NCBI GenBank assembly: GCA_026874595.1
Contig: CM049313.1
Span: 61,610,659 to 61,674,658, forward strand
DNA: 64,000 bases
Source: Sipunculus nudus
Taxonomy: Eukaryota > Annelida > Sipuncula > Golfingiida > Sipunculidae
Direction of reading: 5' to 3'
How positions within the stretch are numbered: the stretch's first letter is position 1; every line of letters starts with the position of its first letter. This document shows positions 34,851 through 46,130 of the stretch, piece by piece. The notes under the pieces were generated by a model. It was not told where the DNA came from. It saw only the letters and a list, made by a program, of their open reading frames with translations, and ran no database searches. Both the position numbers and the translations under genes were made by a program.

Positions 34851-37260
34851 TAGTAGAGCTTTTGCGTAGCGCAGCGTCGTCCTTCCGCCGTCGTCCGACA
34901 CTAACCAATGCTATCTCAAAAACCGTCAGAGCTAGCATCGCCTAATTTTATGGAAGAACCATGCAGTCAAATGTCACACTATCGGATTAAGCTTATTATT
35001 TTGGCTCTCTGCATTGAAGTAGAATTTACAGGGATAAACTTAAAGAATCTTTGAAAAGAATCTTCTTCTTTGAAACCGTCCACCCAATTTGTTTAATACA
35101 GAAATAATCCTAGAAACTATCGCTCTCAAGTTTGTTCGAGTGGTTTCAGCTGGGTGATTTTTCCGAGAAACAGGAACCAAACAGGAGTAACCAAAAAAGC
35201 ATACTAAAATTACAGTCTCAGTAACGGTTGGAGTTATAATCACCAAATTTTTATGCAAATGTTGGTCACATTTGAAATTGAGGTTTTGGTGGCGCCATCT
35301 GCATCTAGCTTCTTTGTACGGGGGTCATCGGTCATCAGTAGATTAATCCATGGTTTCTCAAGTCACACTTCAAATGTTGAGGAATTAAGATTTTTGTGGC
35401 ACCACCTGCATCGACCTAGTTAATTTTAGCCCCTTTCAGCTTCTGCGTTAGAAATGTTTCATGATGAAACTGTCAAGCCCATCCATAAGAAGTTTACGCT
35501 CGTCGAGCAACTACAGGTTGCTGTGGTCATGACCTCAGCCCTGTGCGCTCCTTAAGCACGTTCTCTGAGCCAACAGACGCGATGCCACACCCAGCCAAGC
35601 AGAGAGCCGCGAGAGGACGCCATCATCCCGAGTCAGTGACCTTTTTAGGAAAGCTACAGCACCCACAGCCGCAAAGCCAGAAGCAACCAACATTCCCTCT
35701 ACCGATCCCAGCAGCGGAGACCCAGCCATGCCATTCGAGAGCCGAACCCAATCTTGTGAACGACGGTGTTTCGAGACGCCACGCCTTTAAACTTGCGGTT
35801 TCGGCCATTGGACCGTATAACCAGTTTCCCAGTTATGCCAGGTAATTTTTTTCGTCATCAGCAACTGTCAAGCCGAAAGGTTTAATTTTCACAAAAATTG
35901 TCCAAGGGAAAGGTTCTCTCAATTTTATAAGAATAGATCGAGTTCATTGATTTTTGGTAGAGTCATGGAAAACCGAAGTTGGTCTTGTGGCCAAGGAAGC
36001 ATATATCAAACTGAGGGCTGCTATAGTCTTCTTCTGCAAAACTGTTGTTTCAAATTCTGTAACATTGCATACATATTATTGTTAAGTGGACTTTGTTCAA
36101 GTTAACTTAAATGATTTTTGGCTAAAATATTGTACAATCAAAGGACCGCGAGATACTTTGGTAAACAAAGCTGTTAGCAGACTGAGTTCTGTTGGTATAT
36201 GAGCTGAGCTGGACAGGCAACATCAATAAATGGTGTCAATATCCAACTTATGTGTAAGCTAAATCCATGAATAAATATACCTCTATTCTAATTTTGTTTT
36301 TAATAGGTATCTGATATTATTATAAACATTTTTTTAATTAAAAAAATCTTATGAAAATGACAGCATGAAAGTGATTGTATCCAAGTACTTTCAGTGTGTG
36401 TACACAGATTTTACAACTGGCAAAGGTTTGTATCTATAAACAGCTTGTCAGACTGCCAAGTTTCAGTCAGTATCTATTTATAGCTTTGACAGACTATCAA
36501 CTGTATCAGATAGCTGCACTTGCAGATTAGAGCTTGGTCATCCGATTGAATTTGACTGAGAAGTTTGACGTATTTCTCTGAAATAAAATTTTGATAGCTT
36601 TCTCTTATATAAGACTCGTGCCGGCACCTACAATGATTTTTGCAAAGTGTATGTCCCTGCTTATTTCTCAGGAGGGCTTTGATATATTATCACAAATTGT
36701 GCATGTCTCTACTTCTCGAATAGCTTCGTCTACAAAAGACTGGGGAGCCACTTACAATGATTTTTGCACAGTGTATGTACCTACTTATTTCTCAGGAGGT
36801 TTTGACATGACAGCCTGAAATTTTGCATGTCCATACATCTTCGAGGGTTTTCTCGTACACAAGATTGTTAGCGCCACCTATAGTCATTTTTATGTTCTGT
36901 CCATCCATGTCAGTATTTCAGGAGTGACGTTTGTTTAATCGTTGCTTGTACTCGGGTCCACAATATTTAGTAAGTGCATTTTACATGTACATGTCCCGCA
37001 GGTCCTTGAAAAGTAATCATGCACTTTTCATATATTGGTCAAGCATGTTATCTTGGAAGCATTATACCCGATGTATATCCCATTCCATTATGCATTAGGC
37101 CTATAGGCTTTGTTAAAGGTTTCAGACCAAATTTTGCTCCCTGCCCCCCCCCCCCCCCCTCCAAGTCAAGGGGACCTTTTTTATGTTTTGTCATTAGTCC
37201 TCCTTGGTTAGACCCCTTATTTTCCTAAATCCTGGATCCACCCCTGATTTGAACCAACCC
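34851..37260 (+). repeat. Dispersed repeat 'family C', copy 1 (about 2.0 kb plus an insertion)
   Basis: Collinear with 50434-52985. Shared landmarks in order are: 'cttcttct' with 'accgtc', 'gcgccatctgcat', 'gggggtcatcggtcatc', 'gatgaaactgtcaag', 'gttcattgatttttggt', 'cctgcttatttctcaggag', and 'gcattaggcctataggc'. No coding frame is conserved between the copies. Copy 1 is interrupted at 35480-35862 by a GC-rich insertion and ends in a poly(C) tract and G-run repeat tail. Confidence 0.7.
35480..35862. mobile_element. 383-bp GC-rich insertion with 12-bp target-site duplication
   Basis: AACTGTCAAGCC occurs on both sides (35468-35479 and 35863-35874). The related family C copy at 51.4 kb lacks the intervening sequence, so this is a clean insertion. 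It is much more GC- and CpG-rich than its surroundings and has no inverted termini and no clear poly(A) tail. Open frames on both strands (35543-35845 plus; 35535-35729 minus) contain no motif I recognise. The duplication length suits a retroposon such as a SINE or 5'-truncated LINE, but the head is not tRNA-like. Identity is unknown. Confidence 0.65.
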
Positions 37261-37484
37261 CCCCCCCCCCCCTTTCCTTTCTTTTCAGCTTTAAATCCGA
37301 AATCCGTTGTATATAAAAGTAAAGTACTATATATAAATCACAGCCAACACACATATACTGACAAATATGTCAGTATTGATCTTTTGTTGTTACCAACGTC
37401 CAGGTGTTCAATGGAGTTCTTGAATAATAAAGGGGCTTTGTATCCAGAAAGATTTTCCTGGGCCCATTTCATTTGTAAAGAATT

Positions 37485-37775
37485 CAGTTGTTCCCTCCGC
37501 TTATTCTGTGTGTGTTTGATGTGTATTTGTCTGTATTTGTGTGTTTTTTAACAACATCACAATCACGAACAGAATCACATGACATTTTCAGGGCATTTCG
37601 AAAAAGGGCAGAAGAATCGATTAGATTTTTGTTGTAGACCTGGCACATGATCCGGATTTAGGAACGTCATCAGGGAATACTCACAAATGTTAAATCACTT
37701 ATGCACGAATGAACCTAGAAATATAAGGGGGATAAGTGAATGCAAACACGTTTTTGAAGGCACCCTACAATAGGG
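37485..37775 (+). repeat. Dispersed repeat 'family B', copy 2
   Basis: Collinear with 23872-24190: a TG-rich head, 'gcacatgatccgg', 'cacttatgcacgaatgaacc', then 'taagtgaatgcaaacacg'. The copies differ by many substitutions and small indels, so both are old. Confidence 0.65.
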
Positions 37776-38900
37776 CCCCCCACCTGGCAGAAGCTTGCAT
37801 TCTGTAGAGTGCATTTTCTACATATACGGATGCAACTTTTTGTTGCCACTTGTTTTATTTTTGCAATTTATAACATCACAGAACGAGCAAAAACCATAGT
37901 TTATTTGTAAGAGAAGAAAATAAAAATAAGGAGATTTTTAGCTGGGTCTGGTTATGAATTTTGTCGTCTCTGCATGGAGGGTTGACCATAACTCCTGCAA
38001 TAAAATTCGTCTGGTAACAATTTATTTATAAAAATTATATGAGATTGAATTTAGGTACAACCATTACCTGACAAAAACTCGACACGACAAAAAGTAAAAC
38101 ATAAATAAACCAGTAAAACTAGTTTGCCTGCATATTGTGGGCATTAATATTATACCAGAGACAAGTTGGTATTGATGGGTATTGATTATACCACGAAAGC
38201 ATGACTTATGAATGGCTTTTTGTCACGCTAACTCCTTATTTGGAGCTCTCTGCAAAACTTTGTATAAACAGTGCATAAAAACAAGAGTGTTTGATATATC
38301 TAAACAATTAATGAACATACATAACTTTGTTATACCCACAAGCATACAGAAGCGCGGGGGATAGCGGTTTTTATTATTATCTGCGGGCGTATATATGCTG
38401 ATATATAATAAAAGACTCATGCTGTACAAAGAATGCTGCAGAAGTATAACGGACAGAAAACCAGCACATTCGTATTCTTGACACATAAAATGGACGGGCG
38501 ACTGACTGCCCAAAACAGGGACAGTTGGCCAGCGTTCGCATGCGGAAATTTCAGATGCGGAATTACTCCACCTACTGTTAGGAGCATCAGTGGAATTTTG
38601 GCCAATATATATTAATGTCATCTTTGCCGCATATGAAACTTAATTTCAATTTCGAATATATAAAAATATAATATGGATTCAGCATGAGTATATTTCATGT
38701 CGGCGTGGATTTTTTTCAATTAATCAAATTGAGTAGCAGTGGGATCGAATACAGTCATCATGTAATGCACGAATCAAAATGTCGGAACTTTATAATTATC
38801 TTTAGTGGCTGGTATTTCCTGTGATCCTCACCGTAATTTACGAAAGCAGGACACGATACGACGTCATCGTTTGAAGATATAACATTTCACCAGACCAGAT
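37776..38900. other. Non-coding stretch
   Basis: A 60-codon plus frame (38433-38615) and overlapping minus frames (38223-38621, 38417-38605) are unrecognised and lack splice signals. A 'cgacgtcatcg' (CRE-like) word near 38860 precedes the small membrane-protein gene model by about 100 bp. Confidence 0.35.
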
Positions 38901-38959
38901 GGTCGACGGTATAGCGAGTACATGCATTGTATAGTTAAATCACTCGCAGGACTTTAAAC

Positions 38960-39012
38960 ATGAAACGATTTCTCAAGAAGACCGAGAGACAACATTACAG
39001 ATTTATTAAAAG
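38960..39012 (+). CDS. Small single-pass membrane protein model, exon 1
   Basis: ATG (A at -3) follows an in-frame TAA at 38936-38938. It opens 17 codons, rich in Lys and Arg (M-K-R-F-L-K-K-T-E-R and onward), and reaches a good donor AAAAG|gtatgt at 39012/39013 in phase 2. The exon at 42334 is open in exactly this phase. The basic segment would be the N-terminal cytosolic face of the membrane protein. The 3.3-kb intron holds a family A repeat. A possible 66-bp in-phase cassette exon lies at 40419-40484. Confidence 0.45.
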
Positions 39013-39143
39013 GTATGTGATTTATCGCCGCTTGTTTAAATACGGCACACTTTAAAAAATACAGCACGCTCATTCTTTTGAAAATAGCTGAGTGAAACAT
39101 CGTGGTTTCTATAAAGTATAAAAATTTCTCTCTGTTGGTGGAA

Positions 39144-39745
39144 TTTTAGCTCAGATGATTGAAGGTTATCTGAGCTATAGCAATCACTATAGTTGTCCGT
39201 AAAAAAACTCTTAGTCAAATCGTACCCGCTGGTCCTAGAACCTTCTTACTGTAAACCAAAGGAGGTCTATAAAAATCCCCTTAGAAACCTGAAATTAGGT
39301 CACTGTAATCTATATCCTCCGCGCTAAGGGGCTCGAAAATACCCCCTCCCCCTCCCCGGCCAGAATATTTTAAAAAATGATACAAAACTCCATGATCTAA
39401 ATAATAACGCAATGATTGCGATGAATCTTTCCATGCATATTGATCATGTAGTGTTCCATCAATTTCTGATGAACGGTGGCGCCATTAGACCTTCTAATGA
39501 AGCAACCAGACGATCACAGGCAAAAACCGTAACTGTTATACCTAGAGACTTAAAAAAAATATGCTTCAGAGCACCTAAACAGTCAGACATGGCACTTAAC
39601 TTTATTGCTGGACCTGGTACCTTCTAATGTGACATCCAGGGAGGTCCTTGTCGATTCTCCTTTGAATCCTGATATTAGGTCACTGTGACCTATATTATCT
39701 GAGCTAGGAGCAGAAACCCTACTTTTGAGAACCCAGAATGTGAAA
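39144..39745 (+). repeat. Dispersed repeat 'family A' copy, about 1.7 units
   Basis: It begins ttttagct with a 13-bp terminal hairpin that is kept through G-T wobble pairs. It continues through 'gtaacctgaaattaggtcac'-like sequence and a 'ggtggcgcca' motif near 39476, then a second partial unit (39590-39745). It lies within intron 1 of the membrane-protein model. Confidence 0.65.
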
Positions 39746-40418
39746 TAGGTAAAAAATCTTAACATTTGGCTCCAGGAATTTCTTTCTTTATACAAAGGGA
39801 GGTCAATGTAATGTCAGAGTGACGGTTAGACGTTATGGTTAGACGTTGGACACAGTTAATGTATCTGAAGTGATTATTGTGAACACGACAATCGAATAGT
39901 ATTTAAAATAAAATTTTGCTTCATTTAATGTACAATCGGATTAGAATACGTACATATGGGATTGCTTATAACGTATTAGGATGCAACAAAGGCTACACAA
40001 AAAGGCTGTTAATATTCAACATTACCGAAGAAATGTGTGCTCCTGTGACGTGTCTTGTACATTCAATTGGATAAAAGAGCTAATATAATTTTACAGTTCG
40101 GCCGAATCATTTCAGTGGGTATTTCACTGGAAGATTATATAAAGTGCAATTTGAACCGAATAGACTATTGCTCATGTAAACGGAAAATAATCATTTAATG
40201 ATTATTGCGTTATTTGCAATAATTCATTTCAGAAGAGGATATTTGTTAAAGTTTCAATGAGCTACCATTTTTTGTTACTCTTGTCGTAATTGCACACTGA
40301 AACATTAATTCATTTTTACGTTCCACTGCATGTGCACAGATCAAACAAGAACTCTCCGTGCAGTGAACAGTAGTCATCCAGATTTAGGTATCTACGTCAT
40401 TTGTAGTCAGTGGAACAG

Positions 40419-40484
40419 TCTTCACCGGAGGTCCGTTACTCTGACAAATGAAGCGGTATATATAGCGACCTCTGGCAGGGATAG
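40419..40484 (+). other. Possible 66-bp cassette exon
   Basis: It lies between 'agtggaacag' and GATAG|gtaatg, is open in phase 2 and keeps the frame (66 = 22 codons). It shares the 15-base word cttcaccggaggtcc with the start of the exon at 42334, as if part of that exon had been duplicated. A near-identical word also occurs at 11932 (ttaccggaggtcc), so a repeat-derived origin is equally possible. The acceptor's pyrimidine tract is weak. Confidence 0.2.
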
Positions 40485-42021
40485 GTAATGAAAGCAATCC
40501 CAGCAAAGTTTCGCTGAATTTTTTTTAGGATACAGGTGTGAGAGTACTTCAAACAGATGACCTACGGATCAAGGCGCTCAGCTTCCAGGCACACACTGAG
40601 ACACTGTGACCTCAATATAGTCGAATCGATGGAAAGGAAACAAAAAAGGACATTAGAGAATTGACTTATTTTCTTGAAGGAGATGATTAAACTTCAATAA
40701 TACCATAATTCTTTATTGTGTAAAAGACATTTCTGAAATAGGAGAACAGATTTAGCTGGAGAAATAAATATTTGCACCGTCCATACAAGACCACATGGAG
40801 GAGGAGACCGAATCCATGCATTTTATATTTCTGAAATTCGGTCTCATGCATAGCATTGTTTGATCGCCTTAGACTAAATGTGATATACAACTGCTAAACT
40901 TGCATATATTACATTAATCTAAAACTGTAGGCGGCGCAACCAGTCTCAAACAGGTACCTAAGACCACAATGTAGAATTTCAAGTATATATCAATTAATTC
41001 ACATAAGAAATACTACGTCTTTTGTATTCTTTTTTTAAACGGACCGATTGTTGAAAAAAAAAACATTTTTTTTGCCGATGACGTTAAACTTTGTGCGCTG
41101 ACGGGGAATGGTGTACAAGTAATTAAGAAAAAATATGTTATGTTTTCTCCTATGTATGTAAAATGTTAAATTTTCTCAGCAATACTGAACATTCACAATA
41201 GCTCAGAATCCTTGTTTCTAGCCTGTACCTCCCAGAATGTAAGTCATCATGACCTAATTTCTGGCCTGCCTGGATGAAAAGTTAGAAAAATCATAAACAT
41301 TCTAGGTTTTATGATTATGATTTATGGTTTTTTTTTATAATATATTATGAGAGATAAAAACAATAAAGAGCCATACATTTGTCAAACATAGATAGTTTCC
41401 TTTCTGATTAATTAGACCGTGTCGGCTAATGTTTGAACTGCGTCAAAGGTATTTAATAAAACCAATGCATGCTTGGACATATTCCATATGGTGGAACCAA
41501 TATTATAAGAATGTATGTTATTTTTTTTAATATTCTAACACATTTACATAGTCTGGCGCCAAAGCTGTTATGCTATATTAATAATATATAGGCGTTTCAC
41601 TTCATTTCGACAATTCTTTGATGTTTGATTAATTCATACTTTCACACAAATCACAAGCCAGTTTAGTGCTGATCAAATATCCTATAAAAAAACAATATTT
41701 CACGTCCTTTTGTTTGGTATTAGACGCTGCAGGGACCATTTAATCGACCATTACAAAATAGCAAAACAAATTTTATTGAATAAAACCTCTGCTTTTACTT
41801 TTTACGGACATGAACATAAACTGCCTGGTAAAATATATGCTTATATAACAACTGACGTACTCATGAACAGTTGTAAACTACCCATATATTTTGCGTGATC
41901 GGTGAGCTTCAGAAACCCTTTACAATGTGTTTATCTATGCCTGTCCCAGATTTTCATGTTACAGTGCATACATCACACACAGATATATAGGCACACCGTC
42001 GAGAAATATCGGGATATATAG
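40485..42021. other. Non-coding stretch (intron of the membrane-protein model)
   Basis: Contains a fragment of family A-like sequence near 41215-41290 and a 9-bp-stem hairpin (agaccgaat ... attcggtct, 40804-40843). No other structure. Confidence 0.35.
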
Positions 42022-42333
42022 ATGTTAACACCGTATAGAACGACACCTGCATTGTTAAGGAAGTTGGATAGAAATTATTCTGAAGTTGCACTTCAAGGTA
42101 AGTTCATAAACTTAAAAAAATTTCGTAAATCTGGAAAGTGTCAAACCTGACGAGACACAAAAGTTCATAAACGTTTGCAATAATCTGTGGTTTATTTCAC
42201 ACTTTTGGTTCGTTTGTCTAAATAAGAAAAGTTTCCCCAACAAAACGGTCTCAGCCCATCCATCTCTTTTAGATGTTTGGTACCTTTCGTGAGTAAACAC
42301 AAATCACGTGCTTCTGCATCTTTATCTTAACAG

Positions 42334-42496
42334 GACCGCTTCACCGGAGGTCCAATCATGTGTACACGCGACATCTCCAGAAGACACACAAATAAACACT
42401 CGGGGAACACTGTTTACTGAAGTTGAGTGGAACGGCTTCCATGTGACAGGCGCGTTAATTACCTTTTATGCATTGCTGGTACTGGTAGTGCACGGT
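42334..42496 (+). CDS. Small single-pass membrane protein model, exon 2
   Basis: The acceptor 'tgcatctttatcttaacag' (to 42333) is good, and the exon ends at GGT|gtaagt (42496/42497), a consensus donor. It is open only in the phase supplied by 38960-39012 (AG|G, Arg18). It encodes a polar, Ser/Thr-rich luminal-type stretch (about residues 19-55) and then a hydrophobic helix, residues about 56-71 (T-G-A-L-I-T-F-Y-A-L-L-V-L-V-V-H). It ends in phase 0, matching exon 3. No family was recognised. Confidence 0.5.
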
Positions 42497-43199
42497 GTAA
42501 GTCAAATTTCATTCGTGTACAGGAGTTGTGAAACGGTTTTAAAACTATATATTAGCAGAAACCATAAAAAGGTAAAAACACTTGATAATGCCCGTTTAAA
42601 TAGCCAATGACCCCAAGAGAAGGATCACTGGACACCCAAACATGATATTGCCAAACAGGTAACCTCTGTTACATGTTCCTGTAGAATATTGTAATATTGG
42701 GGAAGAGAGATGGTTATCTGCAAAAGCGCGATATTATCTTATCATATTTTGGTATTATGTTGAAAACCTTAGAGTTAAACTCATTCTTACCTTTTTGAAT
42801 CAGAATATGCAAATTTTGGCGATGTTTACAATTTTGTCTTGTGTTAATAGATCAAACAATTGTTTTAATTGTACTCCATCTGTCTGCGCATTTCTTGTGA
42901 GAATGGTAGGCCTAGTTTTGTCCTCTTTTGGTTCAGTCTATGTCCAGACTGAATATATACACCACAAGCTGTCAGGCCTATGTAAGTAGGTTATTCATGA
43001 ATATTGAGTGAACATGTGTACAGTTTATCATCCCAGCTTTAACAGTTAATAATACGTCATTTACGTGAGGCGACACCCAAATACAGCAGTGCCAGGGAGT
43101 ATAGTTCTAATTAATAGGAGTGTTATGTCAAGCACGCATGCATTATATACTGCGCCACCTGGTGGCATTGTCAGAACTTGTCCAATCAGCTGTTTTCAG

Positions 43200-43289
43200 A
43201 AGTCACGATGCGATCAGCTGAACATCCGGCCAGCGTTTCGGTGTAGACGAACAGACGTACCCGGGGCAAACAGTGATAAAAAAGATTAA
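43200..43289 (+). CDS. Small single-pass membrane protein model, exon 3
   Basis: The acceptor 'caatcagctgttttcag' ends at 43199. The exon continues in phase 0 for 29 codons to TAA at 43287-43289. The tail is basic (K-S-R-C ... R-P-A-F-R-C-R-R-T-D) directly after the membrane helix, then acidic and polar at the end. AATAAA lies at about 43390-43395. The assembled product is 101 residues (53 + 163 + 90 bp). Basic residues flank the helix on both sides, so topology is unclear. A donor-like AAG|gtaact directly after the stop leaves open an alternative longer transcript. Confidence 0.45.
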   Translation, partial: KSRCDQLNIRPAFRCRRTDVPGANSDKKD

Positions 43290-43612
43290 GGTAACTGTGT
43301 TCACTCTAGCTCGACACATCAAACAATGGCGGTCAAGCATTTATAAAGTCTTTAAAATAGTGATAATTTGTTTTAGATGCAGCGGAACGTCAATAAAGTT
43401 GATGCTCAGACCTCAGTCGGCGGGACAATCGAGCATTAAGCCTATAATTTAAGGTTACTCTTGTTTCGATCCAAGACGCTTTATTCCGATTTGCTCTTCT
43501 TCTCTTCATCAACGAATGTATCACAGTTGTGGATTCCGCAACAAGGAGTTGTAAAGAATTTTATGATGAGTTGTTTAGAGTGTTTGGGTCACTGAGTTGG
43601 GCAGAGTGCATT

Positions 43613-43770
43613 TTTTAGCTCGGCTAAGTCATGATCAACTGAGCGATAGCAATGGTCCTTTTTCTGTCAGCTGTCTTTCTGTCCATTAAACTGTCACGTT
43701 ATGAAACTATTGCCAGTATTGGACCTACGAATCCGAAATTCAGCATACTGTATGATTTCCCCAAGAACTT
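43613..43770 (+). repeat. Diverged 'family A' fragment
   Basis: It starts 'ttttttagctcgg', then 'actgagcgatagcaatggtc' and 'ctgtctttctgtccattaa', the same order as the family A left end. The terminal hairpin has decayed, and the match fades after about 150 bp. Confidence 0.5.
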
Positions 43771-44119
43771 CCACCAAACCAAAAACTGGGTCACAACGAC
43801 TTGGTTCCTTCAAGATATTAAGGGAAACCCTCCATTTCCATTAAAAAACTATTGTTACACTACAGGAAAATCTACTATGAAAACAACTATTTAAATCAGT
43901 TTTGTTCTAATTTGGTATAACCATTCCTTCATGTATTTCCAATGTAATGAAAAATTGCAAAATTTGCAGGAGTTATGGGCCCAATCATAATGTGCTGTGT
44001 TCCAGAAATTTTATGAACATTTTTTGTAAATATTTTAATGTTTAGCTTAAATGTAAAATCAGTACCTTTAAATTTGTCTAACTTTGACTAAGGCACATTG
44101 TTTCCTGTATGTACATTTG

Positions 44120-45050
44120 TTCTGATTTTTACATAATGGACAGATAAGGTTTTAAGTTTATTAATCTAAAATTTGAAAGCAATTATTAAAAAATTGTAGC
44201 TTATGTTCAAGTTTTGGTAGACCAGGTAAAGTATTTTTTTTATTACAAGCTTGTAACACTTCCAGACTGCCCACCATGGAAGCCACTTGTGTTATTTTGT
44301 TTGTGTTTAAATTAACTATTCCTCCATATATTTCCTATGTAATACCAAAAATTAGGTCAATATTGCATTATTTTAAAGTTTTGGGTATAAACATTATGTA
44401 CCTTGTCAAAAACCACGAAAGATATCACTTGCTTAACATGATAACTGTTGAAACTGGAGAACCTTTTTCAAGCATAGAAGTGCAATTTTATTAAGTTATT
44501 TATATATATAAATCTAAAACCATTGGCCAAAATGAAGTTGGGTTTTCAGGCACTTAATTCTCGCAAATCAGTGTGTGAAGGTGATTTTTTTTTACCTTTT
44601 TTGTATGTTTTTATAAAATGTCATATGATCAGGAAAAAGCATGATAATAACAGAATTGATTTGCTAAACAGGTAAAAGCACTATAAGACAAAGGATATCT
44701 TATTAAAATTGTATTATTTTACCTTCTTAAAAGAAATGTCAAAGCAACTGGAGCTCAAAATTTGCAAGTTTCAATTGATAATAAAGTTTAAAAATTTGAC
44801 ATAAGGGTTAAAATTGCCACACACAGTAACTGAGAACCATCTTTACCTTTTATTTTTTGGTCTTACCTTAAATTTTGCCCAGCTGTAGCCTGGCCACTTT
44901 TTTTCATGTTAGCACTATCGATTGAATTTTCACATGATGGACAGATAAGGTTTTAAGCTTTTATAATCAGAAATTTGAAAGCTTTTGATAATAAACTGCA
45001 GCTTTTATCTAAGTTTTAGAAGAGCATATAAATATAAATAACTGTTACAT
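44120..45050. repeat. Direct repeat pair flanking a MITE
   Basis: 'atggacagataaggttttaa' occurs at about 44138 and 44936 in similar contexts of about 120-140 bp each. The MITE at 44525-44862 lies between the two copies. Confidence 0.55.
44525..44862. mobile_element. Harbinger-like MITE, 338 bp, diverged relative of 22485-22816
   Basis: It starts ggccaaaat and ends ttttttggtc, and shares internal words with the 22.5-kb element ('ataaaatgtca', 'gctaaa', 'gtaaaagcacta', 'caaagga', 'ctcaaaattt'). TTA follows the right end, but the left flank is ATT, so the duplication is no longer exact. Confidence 0.65.
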
Positions 45051-45199
45051 CTGGCAAGGTTACTGTCTAGTTGGTTTAGCCATGCATCCAGGGTTTGTTA
45101 TGTAACTTGGTTTGGCAGCTAGTTAGCTAGGTCAGCTGCCTGCAGTAACCACTACAGAGAGCTCCACCCTTGTCTGTCTTTCTCTCTTTCTTTTGCTCA

Positions 45200-45840
45200 A
45201 AAGCCAATATGGCCACTATCACAGTCTGTGTTTTTCTTTCACGCCCAGTATATCAAAGAGAATATTATAATATATAATAATACTCCCGAAAAGTCACAGG
45301 ATGATTGGTACCTATGATGGCACAAGCCATTATGAATTACAGACTTCAAGTTGCTGGAAATCGAGTATGACCACCAGAGGACAATTGGTGATTTTATTTG
45401 GTGTGCACTATCTCAAAGAAAATACATTTGATATTTCTCAAATTCAAAAATTGATTGACCCCTTTGAAAGCTTCAGCCCTATCTAATTAAAAACTTATCC
45501 AGAAACCAATATGGCCACCAAAGAAAAATCCATAATTTTCTTTCCTGCGCATTATCTCAAAGAGAAAGTGTTGTATCATTCTTAAATTCACAAGGGTGAT
45601 TGGTGCCTATGAGATCTCTAGTCCTTTTTGATTTCAGACCCATTAAAAAAACAATATGGCTGCCAAAGCATAATTGGGGATTTTCTTTTGCATGCAGTAT
45701 ATCAAAGATAATACATCTTTCTCAAATCTAAAGGGATGATTGGTGTCCATTAGTGAATTTCCAAACGTCCATTATTTTTGCCACAATAATCAATAATTCA
45801 GTTTCTTTTGAGTGCAGTATTTCAGGTTAGGGGGACGTAT
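45200..45840. repeat. Diverged tandem repeat, units about 140-160 bp
   Basis: Landmarks 'caatatggcc', 'tatctcaaagaga' and 'gatgattggtgcc' recur. 'tatctcaaag'-type words fall near 45248, 45410, 45551 and 45690. Copies are well diverged, so the array is old. Frames such as 45301-45486 are by-products. Confidence 0.65.
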
Positions 45841-46130
45841 TTCCAAGCCCTATTTTTTTTCAAATAAGATGCACATGTTGGGGCACTAGGAAAGTTTTTT
45901 CTATCAAGTGTTTGGCATCATGTGATACATCAAACTCAAGTTCTACCCCTGCACTTTTATTTTGTTCAAGGAAAACAGGGGTTTGTGTTCGTCATATTCA
46001 TGGTATATGGCAATATATGACAGCTTCTAAAACTGGCATTTAGATGTTGCCACCTGTCAATCCATTACGCAAAAACACATATACAACTTCAGTCCCCTCC
46101 AACATTAGCATAAAAAGGCCAACCCTACTA

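Noticed and set aside
35543-35845. 100-codon plus frame in the GC-rich insertion
   Set aside because: It has a donor-like sequence at its end, but it lies in a recent insertion with target duplication and is open on both strands. High GC explains the lack of stops.
42022-42097. Open segment from ATG to a strong donor CAAG|gtaagt, possibly an earlier exon of the membrane-protein gene
   Set aside because: Its phase (1) makes the exon at 42334 stop within about 20 codons. The start context is weak and directly preceded by a stop. At most an alternative 5' exon.
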